A DNA stretch of 64,000 nucleotides from Xestospongia bergquistia (Eukaryota > Porifera > Demospongiae > Haplosclerida > Petrosiidae), in NCBI GenBank assembly GCA_963965975.1, contig OZ014412.1, positions 1,118,501 to 1,182,500 on the forward strand, in the 5' to 3' direction. Positions 35,701 through 47,468 of this stretch are shown in pieces. How positions within the stretch are numbered: the stretch's first letter is position 1; every line of letters begins with the position of its first letter. The notes below the pieces were generated by a model. It worked only from the letters and a program-made list of their open reading frames with translations. It ran no database searches and was not told where the DNA came from. A program made the translations under genes and the position numbers.

Positions 35701-38700
35701 TTACAGTGTGACTACACAAAATGAAGGAGTTATTAGAAGGAATAGAAGACAATTAAACCCTCTTCCTCCACATGAAGATGCTCAAGAAACTCGATCTGAT
35801 GGACCAGAGGTTAGGACATTTTCTACATCAGTTGAACGGAATGGAGACCAACAAGTACAATATACTAGAAGTGGACGAAAGTCTAAACCACCAGATCGAT
35901 ATGGAATTTGGATGTAACACTCTTCAATCCCGAAAAGGGAGATGTAATGTATGCAACTTATTAACTAACACTTATTATGAATATCATTATGTATTTTGGT
36001 ATATAAGAAGACATGTTTTGTTTGTTAGTCAGTCTGTTATCACTTGAGTTTGGTTGTGTTAAAAGTATAAATATATCTCTCTCAAACCAAACCACTACAA
36101 AGCAGATATGATGTTACTTGAAAAGAATCTCTTCAACTCAAATGTTTTGAAGGGAAGAGACAACTTGAATAAAACTAAACAAAAGGGAAATTTTTCAAAC
36201 AGTCTGAATATAAGTTTCTACATCATCTGAACTTACCAAGCATGCTCAATAAGAGTAATTTTTAAAGATAACTTTCAAACATGTCCAGTATTGCCATCGA
36301 CTGTCCATGGAGATTTTGGGAATATATTTTGGTCTCTCCAAGAGAGGTGTCTTCATCCCTTGGATTCCAATAGTCATTTTGTAACCATTTGTCAATCCCA
36401 TCCTTTTTTCCCTAAGTGATGTAAAGACAGTAAAGGACATCCCTTGGAGTTCTATGATTTTATTGGCAATGATCACTAGCTGTCTATCCCATCCTTTAGT
36501 CCTTAGAGGACATGTGCACATCCTTTGGACTCCTATGGTAATACCACTCCTTATCAATAGATTTCAATCCCATTCCTTTGTACCTAAGGGATGTTAGAAC
36601 AGTAAAGGACATCCCTTGGAGTCCTATGATATTACTGGCCATTATCGATAGATGTCCACCCCACCCTTAAGTTCCCAAAGGAAGTATGGAAATTAAGGAT
36701 TTCCTTTGAACTCCTGTGATAATAACTGACCGTTATAAGGGATGCAAAGACAGTACAGGACATCCCTTAGAGTCCAATGATAATACTAGCAATTGTCACT
36801 AACTGTCCATCCCATACATTAGTCGTCAGGGGACCTGTAGACATTAGGGACATCCCTTCAACTCCTGTAATAATAGTGGTAATTGTCTTATTTAGTAAAT
36901 GTACTTAGTAGATACTAACTCAATATAAAAAGTACATAAGTCAAAGCATGCAACTATACAGAAATATGACCACAAGTCACTTATACAGGTTTTTGTGTAG
37001 CAATATATTTAATGGGACTTTTTCTGGGACTCTTTTGTAGGGTATTGTGAAGAAATTTGCAGGGACTCTTGCGTGGTGTAGAAATGTCTACACCAGAAGA
37101 CTTTCTCTTTGTACCTTTGGGAGACTTCCTAGGAAGTTTGCATTCAGGAGTAATTACCATACAGCAAGAAATTTTTGAGGGTCACAATTTTTGTGCTTTG
37201 TAAGCATTTGTGAAATAAAATTCATTAATCCATGTATGACAGGAACGAGCCACAGCTGTTTTTCTACATGTGTTACCACAAGACATAAAAGAACTATTAG
37301 AGTTTCTCATTGGTAATGAAATACTGGTACAGGGCAATGGTAGTAAGACTTGCAAAGTCAAGAGGCTTATAACAACACCACATGCTCACAGGTGTGCAGT
37401 TAATAAATTTTGCGGTATTAAAATTCATAGGGTAGATAGGATTAAACTACAAAAAGCAAAAACATTAGCCCTCAAAAATTTCCCACTATATGATATGCAT
37501 GAGCTAATACTTACAATTGTATGTTTGAGAGTATTTAGGCAATGTCTCTCCAAATTTCATTATTTTTTTAAATGCTGCCATTTCATCTTGTTTCTCTAGA
37601 AAAGTCTGCTTTATGGAGGTTAATAAGGTTATATAAAAAAAAAAATAACCACAATTGTGTGTATATTTGTATATAACAAATTGTTCCATGTATTTGCTCA
37701 TTCCAACTCAAGATCAGATTGTTTTAATTCTTCCAGGCATCCAATGGACCTTACTTATTAACATAGTTATGGCACTTTTGGTTTTGGTCTCCATACAGAA
37801 ATTAGCTTGTCCGGTCACTAAAAGAAATGTTCACTTGCATTTGAGAAGTACTAACTAGAAGTAGTATGCACAATGGCTCTCAAGATAAGTGCTACTCATA
37901 GTCCTAATTTGCTTTGCAACATTAACAATAACACTATAGTCTGTTCATGTTCACCTTACCGGTAAAAACATTTTCATTACTTTCTAATAACATAACTGAA
38001 CAAATTGTCTCGTTATCCAGAAATTAATGGCCTTGTCTCCATCTATCAGACTTGGGTTTGACTCTACAATGTATCACCCCAGTATTTTATGAAGCTTTGA
38101 AAGAAAATATTCAGGTAACTCCGTATAAGAATTAATGTTAATAAATCAAAATCATGTCTATAGAACACACATGCAATTATCCAGGTTGCAAAAATGTTCT
38201 GGTGCTTGATGATAATATGAAAAATTGAAATAATCTGTGCATAGCTGAGGATGCTGGATGCATTCAGTATCCCAACTTACCAGGACATATCAAGTCAGGC
38301 TGGATTTTATTCCCACAATATAAATCTTGATACTGCTAGAAGCATGACAGTCGAACATGGGTGTCTTATCATACAGATGAGGGTTCTTGACAAAAAGACG
38401 GCTAGGAGCAACACATTTTACAAGGTTTATAAAATGACTGCAATGGAAATTCATGAGCAGTCATAAAAATTTAAATATCAATATACAGGTACTGTGGTTA
38501 GGTAAACCAGATATGCAAGTCACCTGGGAGTTAGCTGACTCATCATCATCAGATATCATCAAAGAGTTGGAGAAGAGCATTCGACCTGAAGTGATAACAC
38601 ATAAAGATGTGGAATATGGTCATCAGAAAAGTATTCTCTCTGTCAGTAGTAGCAACAGTGATCAAGACATCCCACAAAAGAATTCCAGAATAGAGTCTCC

Positions 38701-41055
38701 AATCATACAAAACAGTATTGGGAAAATTCTTGCCATCACTATTATCACTATGGCGTCAGTACTCAATGCAGAAAAGTAGATATTGCAAGTGATAGTTTTA
38801 CACTATGTTAGTCCACTCCCTCCATAACCAAACTTAATATAAACTCAACAATCTACATGCATACTTATTACGAGTGTTTGATGCAGAAGATGATAATAAA
38901 ATATTATCTTGTAATACTGAGAAGGCCAAACATTGTTTCAACTTGAGGACTGCTGGTTAGTGTAATGTTGCTCCTTGGCTCGTATGACTTTAGCATGTTT
39001 TATAAACAGAACTGAACTATGCAAAAACTGAACTCAAGACAGAGAACACTCATAATTTATACACAGACAAATAATGAAATGCATGATTAATAACTAGTTG
39101 CAACAATAATAATCATATTACAGTTAGTTATGAACATTTTCCATAAATTTAATTATGAAGACATTATTAATTTAAATTTTAAACCAAAACATTGCATAAG
39201 TGTTTTGGCTGTCACATAGCAAAAACACCTAAAACTACCCACAATGGTTGTATCAACTACAATACAAATTGGTTACTTTAACCTACATGTAATTGAAGTG
39301 ACACTCCTGGGTACCTTTAACTAAAATGGGTTTTAACAGATGACGTATCTAAGCAATTGATAGCATTTAAAGTGCTTGTAGAGTGTTTAACGAAAGGTAT
39401 TTCACTGGACAAGCTTTAGTCTCTTAGCAACAAAAGACTAAGGACAAAGCTAAAGGAGTTCATTGGACATCCTTTACTGTCCATTAGTCCCTTAGGGGAC
39501 AAAGGGATGAGATGGACTAAGGGCAAAAGTCAAAGGGGTAAATAGAGCATGAATTATTGTTAATTAGTCCCTTAGAGACAAAGGCATGGACAAGCAAGAC
39601 TGAAGTCCTTATGACTGTGCAGACATCCTTTATTGTCTGTTAATCCCTTTATTATAGCAATGTTTAAGGAGTCCACTTGACATTTTTTATTGTCCATAAG
39701 TACCTTGAGGACAAAAGGAATCTGAAATTCTCTTTGGACAGTCAAAAGGCAATATTGGACAACCCTAACAACAACTATGAGAGGGACATAACTTTTGTGC
39801 TAGCCTGGGAAAACAAAAACAGAGAAAGGAACAATTTGATTGTTTCTATACTTCCTAGTTTTCTAACTCTATTATTAACCTTGCTGTGCGTGGGCGCACA
39901 ACAAGGGTTACTGTAGTCTGTCAGTGTGTGTGTGTGTCTGTGTGTCTGTTACATGGGGCAAATGGTTTTGAACTACTTTAACTCCACAAACACAGCACTG
40001 GTAGCCACCAAACTATAGTGGACGATAGCAAAACGTCTGTACTTCTTAAGAATATTGCCAAAAGGAGCGTCAAATGAACAAAAAGCTTTAGAAGTCTGAA
40101 AAACCATTGAAAAAAAGCACAGCTTTCAGTGAAGACTCAAAAATTCAACAAAAATCTCCTGCATACAGCTTATGACATTTTCCAACCTTTTAAAGTGAGA
40201 ATTTTTCCAAAAATACTTCTTTGGAATATTATGACAGTTTTACTAACTTTTGGCAGTTATCTTTGTCGATACATTGAGCGCGAACTAAAAATACTAGCAC
40301 CATAGCTGTCATTGGAGAATCACTAACTTTTACTAAGAAGTTGGAAATTATTGGACCTTTTGTCAATTAGAGTGCAAAGTACCCAGTAGATGCACTAAAA
40401 GGCAAAGCTTTTTTCCCTTTGATTGAAGAAAAATGCTGAGTCATCAAATCATCTTGCGCATCACATGAGATTGCATCACTTGAGGAGGGTATATAGAATA
40501 GACAGTCTTTGGAATAAGACAGCAGCGAGGTTAAGCACTTTAGTGCATTTCATAAATTTGGTGATTTAGCAAATTATGAATAAGCTTCCTAAATGTAACA
40601 ATTAATATCAATAAATAATTATTGTAAGAATTTAAAATTGCCAATAGACTGACCTTTGACAGTTAAAGTTGTTCCTTTTCTGTCGACAGAAAAATTTCGG
40701 CCAAAAACAAAACATTGAACAATTATCCCATTATTAATAGGTAGTGCTCTTATAGTTAGTACTGATGACCACACATCAACTGATATATTGTTAGTAGTTA
40801 CTGATATCTCTCTGTCTTGATTAATGGCGTCATTAAGTGAATCACCCCCTACAGTCCAAAATAATACATCTCCTATACCCTGACAGGTGAAGTTAGCCAG
40901 TCTGTAAAGTGGAGCAGTAATAGGGGAAGGAGCTTCTGTTATCACAGCTGTGTGAAAAAAAATCAACATTAACACTACAAACCCTGCTTCAACTTACCAG
41001 CATCCGTCTTTCTTTCGAGAAGTAAGCCTAATAAACAAAGTAAAATGCAAGCCAT
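29752..41055 (-). CDS. Receptor gene G: Ig/FN3 receptor split by a transposon-filled 9.3 kb intron
   Basis: Predicted receptor of 534 aa. Exons: 40998-41055 (signal peptide MACILLCLLGLLLE), 40654-40947 (Ig), then after a 9346-bp intron 31029-31307 (FN3-like), 30896-30978 and 30601-30841 (D3), 30188-30526 (D4), 29985-30134 (stalk), 29852-29950 (TM, VIVGVTVPGIAFVLIEIIVI, then CRRKKKH) and 29752-29813 (tail ending ELEQR, stop). All phases close when the two parts are joined, each part lacks exactly the exons the other supplies, and the intron has a GT donor (40653) and AG acceptor (31308). The intron contains the Ty3/gypsy element, a decayed element and a piggyBac-like element. The short tail has no tyrosine motif. 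Whether splicing still spans the intron is unknown; the 3' part could be a separated remnant. Confidence 0.65.
31308..31900. other. Intron DNA left of the LTR element
   Basis: AT-rich, no exon recognised. The open frame that continues upstream of the FN3 exon to 31356 starts with a methionine and a hydrophobic run, but it coincides with the pyrimidine-rich acceptor tract and is not taken as coding. Confidence 0.4.
31901..32057 (+). repeat. 5' LTR, 157 bp
   Basis: It begins TGTAATGTATGC and ends CCACTACA, with TG...CA termini, and contains a TATAAAT-like run (AGTATAAATAT) that could serve as a TATA box. It appears identical to the copy at 35943-36099. Confidence 0.95.
32068..35917 (+). CDS. 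Gag-Pol region of the Ty3/gypsy element
   Basis: Parts in order: capsid-like gag from 32068; CCHC zinc knuckle CYRCGKTGHFKNKC near 32802-32843 with a second Cys-rich motif just before it; aspartic protease IDTGADVTVIS near 32980; reverse transcriptase near 33340-33960 with LIDDIL at its active site; RNase H near 34190-34580 with a DHKPL block; HHCC integrase zinc site (HLGHQG to CRICSQF) near 34896-35013; and the integrase core with TDLF, SDNGPQ and a later E. No chromodomain was recognised at the end. Product is the replication polyprotein of the element, not a host protein. It is described as a fossil; overall it is near complete. Confidence 0.9.
35943..36099 (+). repeat. 3' LTR, 157 bp
   Basis: Matches the 5' LTR over its full length by eye and is followed by AAGCA, the right-hand target duplication. 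Confidence 0.95.
36240..39730 (+). mobile_element. Decayed element with inverted subterminal repeats and chromo-like end
   Basis: Both flanks carry short repeats built on GGACATCCCTT/CCTTAGGGGAC blocks: several imperfect copies at about 36280-36880 and, in inverted orientation, at about 39400-39700. This suggests long terminal inverted repeats of a DNA transposon. Coding traces on the plus strand include a Cys-containing block near 38160-38230 (CNYPGCKNVLVLDDNMKN) and a chromodomain-like block near 38490-38580 (VLWLGKPDMQVTWELAD). On the minus strand near 37040-37160 a basic stretch with repeated SPRK/SPxK motifs appears. Coding is broken in many places. Family is not established. It lies in the long intron of gene G. 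Confidence 0.5.
39879..40530. mobile_element. piggyBac-like non-autonomous DNA element, copy 2
   Basis: Bounded by TTAA at 39875-39878 and 40531-40534, with ends CCTTGCTG and CAGCGAGG. The interior is the reverse complement of 26362-26990 (shared, for example, GCAAAGTACCCAGTAGA and AGCACAGCTTTCAGTGAAGA). It is about 652 bp with no transposase. A subterminal hairpin (CTTGCTGTGCG with CGCACAACAAGG) lies at the left, and a GT-rich microsatellite follows at about 39920-39950. It sits in the gene G intron close to the Ig exon. Confidence 0.8.
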
Positions 41056-41699
41056 TACTTTAGCGGTATTCAAGCCCGTATGTTTCCGTGGTCGACGGAC
41101 GTTTAAGCACTTTACCACACCTACTTATATAATTATACATCACATGCAGCTTCACAACGCTGGAGATGGCATTGGTAATACCAGTTGGTTATTGTTCACT
41201 ATTTGCAATAAAAGTTTGACTGTTTCCCAATGAAATGGTTTTTATCTGTAAATATAAAGACACAGCATGTAATTACATACATAAATTGAAGACAGAGTGA
41301 TGATGCATATGTATACCATTCAACAAGAAATAGTTATACACATAATGCAAACTATTATCTTGTTGAATTGATTATGCTTAACAATAAAAGAATACATGTA
41401 AATTATATACCAAAAATTATCTTAGCACATGACTAAATAAAAAATCACCAAGCATGTAAAATTGAGAGATGATACATTTCAATTTTACATAACATAATGA
41501 TAAAAACAATTTAAATAGAAAGAGCAATATACCTAAAGTAATTGAAACATGACTCATCATCTCAGATTTAGTATTGGAATAAGATCCTCGAGTATACCTC
41601 AAGTAGTGTATTAATATACATATATTATTGATGAAAAATAAAAGCAAATAAAATATTTGGATAGCAGTTATGACACATAATGTTTCAAATAATATGTTC
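41056..41699. other. Intergenic stretch upstream of gene G
   Basis: Expected to contain the promoter of gene G, and the 3' UTR of the Roc-COR pseudogene at its right end. No repeat or exon recognised; open frames here have no family resemblance. Confidence 0.35.
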
Positions 41700-44190
41700 T
41701 CAGTCCTTTAAGGCCATCTTAACAGAGTCATTGTCTAAACAAAATATAATTTGAAAAACATTGATCATATCATGTGTATCCTGTGCAGAAGGGACTTGAG
41801 CTAATTGGATTTGGCAAGCTGATGTACAATAAAAATAACAAGTGTGATACACATATTTAACACAGCATACCTTTGTAGCCTGTAAACCAATGTCCCTCTT
41901 TCTCTATATCAAGTGGTATAGGCTCTGATTCTGTCATTAGTGGACACTGAACATATTTAGAGTGAATTAACTTTGCTGGATGTGGTTGTATATTTAAATC
42001 TGTCATGTGATCAGGATGTCTACACAACAGACTAACTGTAAATTTGAGAGCAAAAGGATCGTATGACAGGATACCAGCACAGGATGATATAGCTTCATCC
42101 ATTGTATGGGCTATGATAATACAATTATTGCTAGGAATTCCAGAAAAGTAGACCTCCATCCATAAAAGAGAATCAACTAACAAGAGTGACCCTCCTAATT
42201 CATCAGACGACAATTTCACACCATAGTGTAGTTGATTAGAAAATTTAGGAGATAAGCCATCTAAATTAAAGGTTGGAGGAATTTTCCTCTTTAGAAAGGC
42301 TACTACAGTAGCAGAGAAAAGACCTTATAACAAACAGCAAGTGTAGAGTTATGAATAATATTATGATATCACTTACTTGAGGCACAACTCTGTTTCGAAA
42401 TTGAAGCACCATCGGCTGTCCAAATGTTTTCATAAAACATTTCTTCTCTTCCTTTGTAACATGACTGTTGGGAAGAACTGCTGGTATAAAGTACTGCTGG
42501 TTTGATGTAACAGATATAGTCTCCATTACATTATTTAAAGGACTAAATTAAGATCTGCCATTAATGCAAGGAAGTTATCCTTAGTGAACAAACCCTCAAC
42601 AAATCCAAGATCCTGTAGAGCATCAAGCAATTTACTTTCAAAAATGCCTCCATGTCAAAGCTGTTGATTCCAGCCTGGATATGGAGCACAATCTTCGAAA
42701 ATCTTATATTTTGCAGGATCAACAAATGAAGCTCTAAAGATGATAGTGACCAAGTTGACTAGGTACTGTGGATTGGTAAATATAATGTTATCAAGTACAT
42801 CAGGAAAATAGAATCGAATTGGTATTTCTACTTCACCAGCAGCAACATTTTTGTACCTAGTAATACGTGAGTGGATATCTTCAAAGATTTGTTTTCTGGC
42901 TTCTTTATGTGCATTGTCAACAAGAAAAATTAATTCATCTTCTGATTTGTTATAAAATATGAAGTGATCACGAAACTCATGCAAAACATGCAGCAGTTGA
43001 GAATTTTTTTTATGCAATGGCTCCTTCAATTTCCTTCAACAGGGTAGTTTTTCCAAGTGTGTGATCATAACTTGTGCCAATAATACAAAAGAGAGGCTTA
43101 AAATCAACTTTGGCAACTGTATGCTTGGCTGATGCTATAGAACGAACAAAGTGTTCTATCAGCTGAAGATTGGTCATGTGAGGCAAACAAGGCTGATATG
43201 CAACTTGACCACTGACAGAATACAGAAACTTAGGCTTATCGCTGAGAGCCTCATTTAGTTTTGTGACAATAACATTGAGGCAATTTCCACGAAGAAAAGC
43301 CCGTGATATGTCAGCAAATTGAGGCTGACCTCCACTATCAAGGACATGTATCCATGTTGATGCATGGAGCTCTTTTGATGTATTCCCATTTGCTAACACG
43401 TCAATGATTTGGCCAGAGTAATTAGAAATAACAGAAGTGGCATTATGGACAATTTTATTGTTTGTAGGCCTAACAGAAGCAATATCTTGTTGTTGATCAG
43501 CATATTGGGCTGATGTGGGTACATTGCCTTGTTTATCTATATTAGAGGGAGTGTTAGGAGTAAACCCGTTATTAACTTCTTCAGAATCAAAGGAATTAGA
43601 CAATGCTTCCATTATTCTCCTCGATAATTTGGTCCCCTCTATTCTCTCACAAATGCTTCCATGCTTCTCTCCAACTATATGCTCAATTACATGAAAAGGG
43701 CTACTAGCAGTAGGCGTGTTATGATATTTCGAAGCTGGTCAATTGAAAAGCAAATGTTGAAGAGATGTTTTCCCTACACCTGGAGGACCCATTAGTACCA
43801 ACTTGATAATTTTACAATATCAGACGTTTCTCTTAAAGGTTGTGCAAATATTTTTGCTGATTCTGTACTAGAGAAAAGTATATCACTGTTACTGAATACA
43901 TATGTTGAATGATCTCCATCTTCATAAATAACTTCATTTGGTAATTTGTTGCCTACTAATAATAAAATAGTTCAAATAACAAATTAAATAAACTTACCAA
44001 ACCCAACTGAACATTCATTATCAGTTAATGTGGGTGGAGATATATAAACAAAGCCATCATTATCAGCTATTAATATAAAGTATATTTTGTCATTACAATG
44101 ATCATTGTCTATTTACCTGTATTATTTTGAGCAGACAATCTATCACCATCAAGAGGACTTATCTTGTGCGAAAACTGCTCCTAAATTGGA
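41700..44190 (-). pseudogene. Broken Roc-COR (ROCO-like) GTPase gene
   Basis: Minus-strand blocks in order: N-terminal exons at about 44115-44170 (EQFSHKISPLDGD) and 44005-44075 (GFVYISPPTLTD); P-loop GPPGVGKTSLQHLLFN near 43755-43800; a G3-like block WIHVLDSGGQPQF near 43315-43355; COR-like LHEFRDHFIF and YFPDVLDNIIFTNPQYLV near 42770-42990; YFIPAVLPNSH near 42460; exon 41871-42323; and a final exon 41700-41794 ending MALKD, stop. The gene is broken: the frame changes just before the P-loop, a TGA falls right after LLFN, and the frame changes again near 43015 between the Roc and COR parts. ROCO proteins are GTP-dependent signalling switches. Genes E and K are shorter relatives. Confidence 0.7.
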
Positions 44191-45193
44191 ATAATTATAA
44201 AAATTCTGTATTATTTGTTCAATAATTATGAGACTTATAAATAATTTTTTTCTTTTATTTATGAGATTTTATGATCAATTTCTCAGATAAACATGGAACA
44301 AAGAAATGTTTTTTGTTCTTCTAGACAATCTGGCCCTATACAATAATTGAAGTTTTATAGAAACATTCCGATTGCAATTCCAATGCACTGGTTATAATAT
44401 GCATAGGCTGTCAACGTGGATGGGTTATGATTTTATTAATTTCTATATATAAATGAGTATGTTTGTTTTCACTGTTTATTATATTGTTGTATACATCTAT
44501 ATAGATGTATACAACAATATAATAAACAGTGAAAACAATTATACCCATTTTTATATATAGCTAACACATGGTCCAAAACAATCAAAGGACTGTCTGGAAT
44601 GTGTAGTGTTTAAAAAGGTTTAGTTAGGTTCATTTTACAACCAGCCCTATTTTCGATCACACATATTAACTATATATATGGTATGAGACCATCCTTGATG
44701 ATGATGACAGTGTGGAGCTATTAGAGCTATTAATAAAGGTGGGTGCTAAGACTAATATTACAAACAATGTAGGTTGTGATGCATACATTCATATATATGT
44801 ATGTATGGATAATGTAACAATAATGTTATAATGTAACAATAGTTTAACTACGTTGGAGGTACAGCAGTTCTTTAATTAAGGCTTATTGGTTAAGCTAAGC
44901 CATTTACAGTTGCAACAGCAATAACTAATAAATGAAATGATGCATCTTGTGATGTAATTTGTCAAATAGACATGGATACTAAGACGTTTCAGAGCAGGTA
45001 ATAATTAAGTTGCCATAACTTCAGAAAAAAAATTGTCATGAAAATTCCCACAAAATTAGTAGAAAATTGTACTTACGATATGAGGAATAAAGTTTACTAT
45101 ATTGCATTTTTAACAGATAGATGAATGGACAAAGCAAGTACTGAAACTATATCTATACTTAGAGTAGCAAATATTAATAAGTGAATTACTTAC
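44191..45193. other. Intergenic stretch with a large palindrome
   Basis: No exon recognised. It contains the palindromic unit at 44463-44538 and otherwise plain AT-rich DNA. Confidence 0.4.
44463..44538. repeat. 76-bp perfect palindrome, possible foldback element
   Basis: Two 38-base arms meet at 44500/44501 (CATCTAT|ATAGATG at the centre) with no mismatch. Weaker symmetry continues outward for about 20-25 bases each side (TATATATAAATGAGTAT against ATACCCATTTTTATATATA with small gaps), so the whole foldback may span about 44440-44562 and be edged by TA. It resembles a palindromic MITE. A perfect match over this length implies recent origin or active homogenisation. Confidence 0.85.
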
Positions 45194-47016
45194 TTCACTA
45201 TGTAATAATGTGGTATTTGGAAACTCAGCTAATTCTTCATAACTAACAGATAATGATAATAATAGTATCTTTTTTAAGTGAGATGACATAACATACTTAT
45301 TAGCTTTTGAATTTTGTAGTGATCAGATATAATTATAGCATTTAACTTATATGTAATAATATTGTTTTAGCTTTACTGACATGTGCTAATACTATTTTCC
45401 ATTGTAATATTATAACAATATCAACTGCAGCCACTATAGACACAAGTAAAATGACAATAGTCCCAGATAATGTAACTAAACAGTAAAGCATCCATTAACT
45501 CTATTATAAGAAATAGATAATACAAAATGTACTACTCATTACTTACTATCATAGCAGGAAGGTAGTAAGATATATTCCAGTATACAACAGGTGTGTTAGT
45601 TATAATAGTACCATCTACTATATCATGAGCTGTCACAGTATAGTTACCACTAACTGGTAGACTTATATACTGGTATACTGTACTCTCCTCTATACTGGAT
45701 TTACTCATATTAATAGACTTCACAGTTTCTTTAGAAGACTCTCTAAATATCACATGACATCTGTCAGCAGTGGATCTCTCAGCAAGCCTACACTCTACAA
45801 CAACTGATCCATTATCAGAACAGTACTGTAGAGTGAGTCCTTGAACATGATAGGTTGCTATGGTAAAAAGAGATTGTGTTAAAACAATAGAGAATAACAT
45901 ACTTACTAAATTATAACTCATTCTTTGTTTTAGAACTATTAAAATAATCCAGTATATCAGCAATGAAGATATAGTTTAGTTGAGGACTTATATTTGATAT
46001 ATATAGTATAGATAACAATTATTAAGTCATTGTCTTCTGAATAATATTTTTTTGAAGTGTGTTCTGTTTCTGATGGTCCATTTAATGAGCTCCCAGTAAT
46101 GTACTATTACAGAGTTTAGGATAACCTGTAATTTATCAATTATAATATATGAGAGAGAACACTGAATAAAAGTAAAGATGATAACTTACAGTAATCCAAA
46201 ATATCACATCAAATTTGTTGACAAACTTATTGGATTGTAAGATATAATAGTATCATACATTTACTTATCATTATATGTTATTATTACTTACCACCAGAGT
46301 TTCATTATGAGTTATCACATTATATGAGGTCAACAATTGCCCCTTGTCATAGATCATCACTACTACAGTAGCAATGTAATTATCATATACAGTGAGGTTA
46401 TATAACTCTTAAGATCTATCCTCAGTGATATCATTATATAGTAACTGGCCATGTTAGTTCTCTATATAAATGTGATACAATAGCTGATAAGTCTTGAATG
46501 AATAGGACCAAGTTAGCCAGCTTGAAGAATTGGTAAAGTTAAAAGTGAAGGTTTTCCACTAGTAAAGCACTTGTTAGAAAATATTTAGTATAATGATATC
46601 AAGCCCAGTATAGATTATACCTTTAATTGTCAATGTAGCTTCTTTCCGTGTTAAATCATTTAAAATTGATCTTATTACATCTAACACTTATTCCATCATT
46701 AATAGGTAGTGCTCTTATAGTTAGTACTGATGACCACACATCAACTGATATATTGTTAGTATATAGTTACTGATATCTCTCTATCTTGATTATTGGAATC
46801 AGTGACTGAATTACTCTGTACTGTCCACTCCAGCAAATCTCCTATGCCCTCACAGATAAAGAGGAGCAGACACTGATGATGGAGTATACTGTGATGTTAG
46901 CTGTATAAATGAAAAACAAAATATGTAGACTTCTTTAAAGTTATGTATCATTTACCTGTAATATCTGTTCCCCTCAAAGTAACTAGAAAGATTCCTAACA
47001 TGGTTAAAACAAGCAT
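45194..47016 (-). pseudogene. Receptor gene H: damaged Ig/FN3 receptor copy
   Basis: The order matches the family: signal peptide 46956-47016 (MLVLTMLGIFLVTL), Ig near 46620-46900, FN3-like near 46290-46560, D3 near 45905-46130, D4 near 45545-45860, TM region near 45400-45500, and a YEEL tail exon ending at 45194. Damage: the FN3 exon has a stop just before ELYNLT (about 46400-46415), the Ig and D3 exons carry small insertions and deletions that shift the frame, and the TM exon has a stop after FTV. D4 is almost intact and its QYISLPVSGNYTV core is unchanged, so the decay is recent. It can still donate sequence to neighbours by gene conversion. Confidence 0.8.
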
Positions 47017-47468
47017 TTGACAAATGATTTAATCAACCAATTTCTTGGTCTAATGTTTATGAGGCTAGAGATCACTCCTGCTATCCTATAACAGAATTAG
47101 TAGTGAGTGAGAGTGGTATAAACAGAATATTAATTACTGTCTCTAGTTTCATGGTAGTTCAACAAACCCTGACAACCAAAAAAGAAGTGTATAGGAAATT
47201 TATGCTTCACAGCTAGTGATAATAATAATTCTTTATTTTTGCATGACTTCTATGATCTGCCATTTTCTCCAAATACCGACCATTCTTGATGTTTAGCCAG
47301 CCTCTCCCCCTAAATGTGATTTATGATCGTTGATGTGACTGGGAGGTATATATGCTTTACCACTCTCATACTTCACTAGAAAATAGCATTTAGTGTAGAT
47401 ACATTACATATGCATAGCTTATGTATCTGTGGTTCAAGAGACAGAGTAGATACTAGAAAAATTTATTC
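47017..47468. other. Intergenic stretch between genes H and I
   Basis: Should carry the promoter of H and the 3' UTR of gene I. No repeat or exon recognised. Confidence 0.35.

Larger units (their letters stand above)
31901..36099 (+). mobile_element. Ty3/gypsy LTR retrotransposon, young, nearly whole
   Basis: The element has two 157-bp LTRs (31901-32057 and 35943-36099), starting TGTAATG and ending ACTACA. They look identical by eye, and the element is flanked by a 5-bp AAGCA target duplication. A candidate primer-binding site (TGGTGTCAGGATG) follows the 5' LTR and a purine tract (GAAAAGGGAGA) precedes the 3' LTR. Coding content runs gag, protease, reverse transcriptase, RNase H, integrase, the usual Ty3/gypsy order. 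It looks almost whole; about one interruption is apparent in the gag part, which could instead be the frame change many of these elements use. No envelope gene is seen. It sits in the long intron of gene G on the opposite strand. LTR identity implies a very recent insertion. Confidence 0.95.

Noticed and set aside
37270-37858. Plus-strand frames that might be host exons
   Set aside because: They lie within the decayed element bounded by inverted repeat arrays and are better explained as part of it.
41417-41647. Hydrophobic open frame between gene G and the Roc-COR pseudogene
   Set aside because: AT-rich DNA gives Phe/Leu/Ile-rich frames by chance; no signal, domain or paralog supports it.
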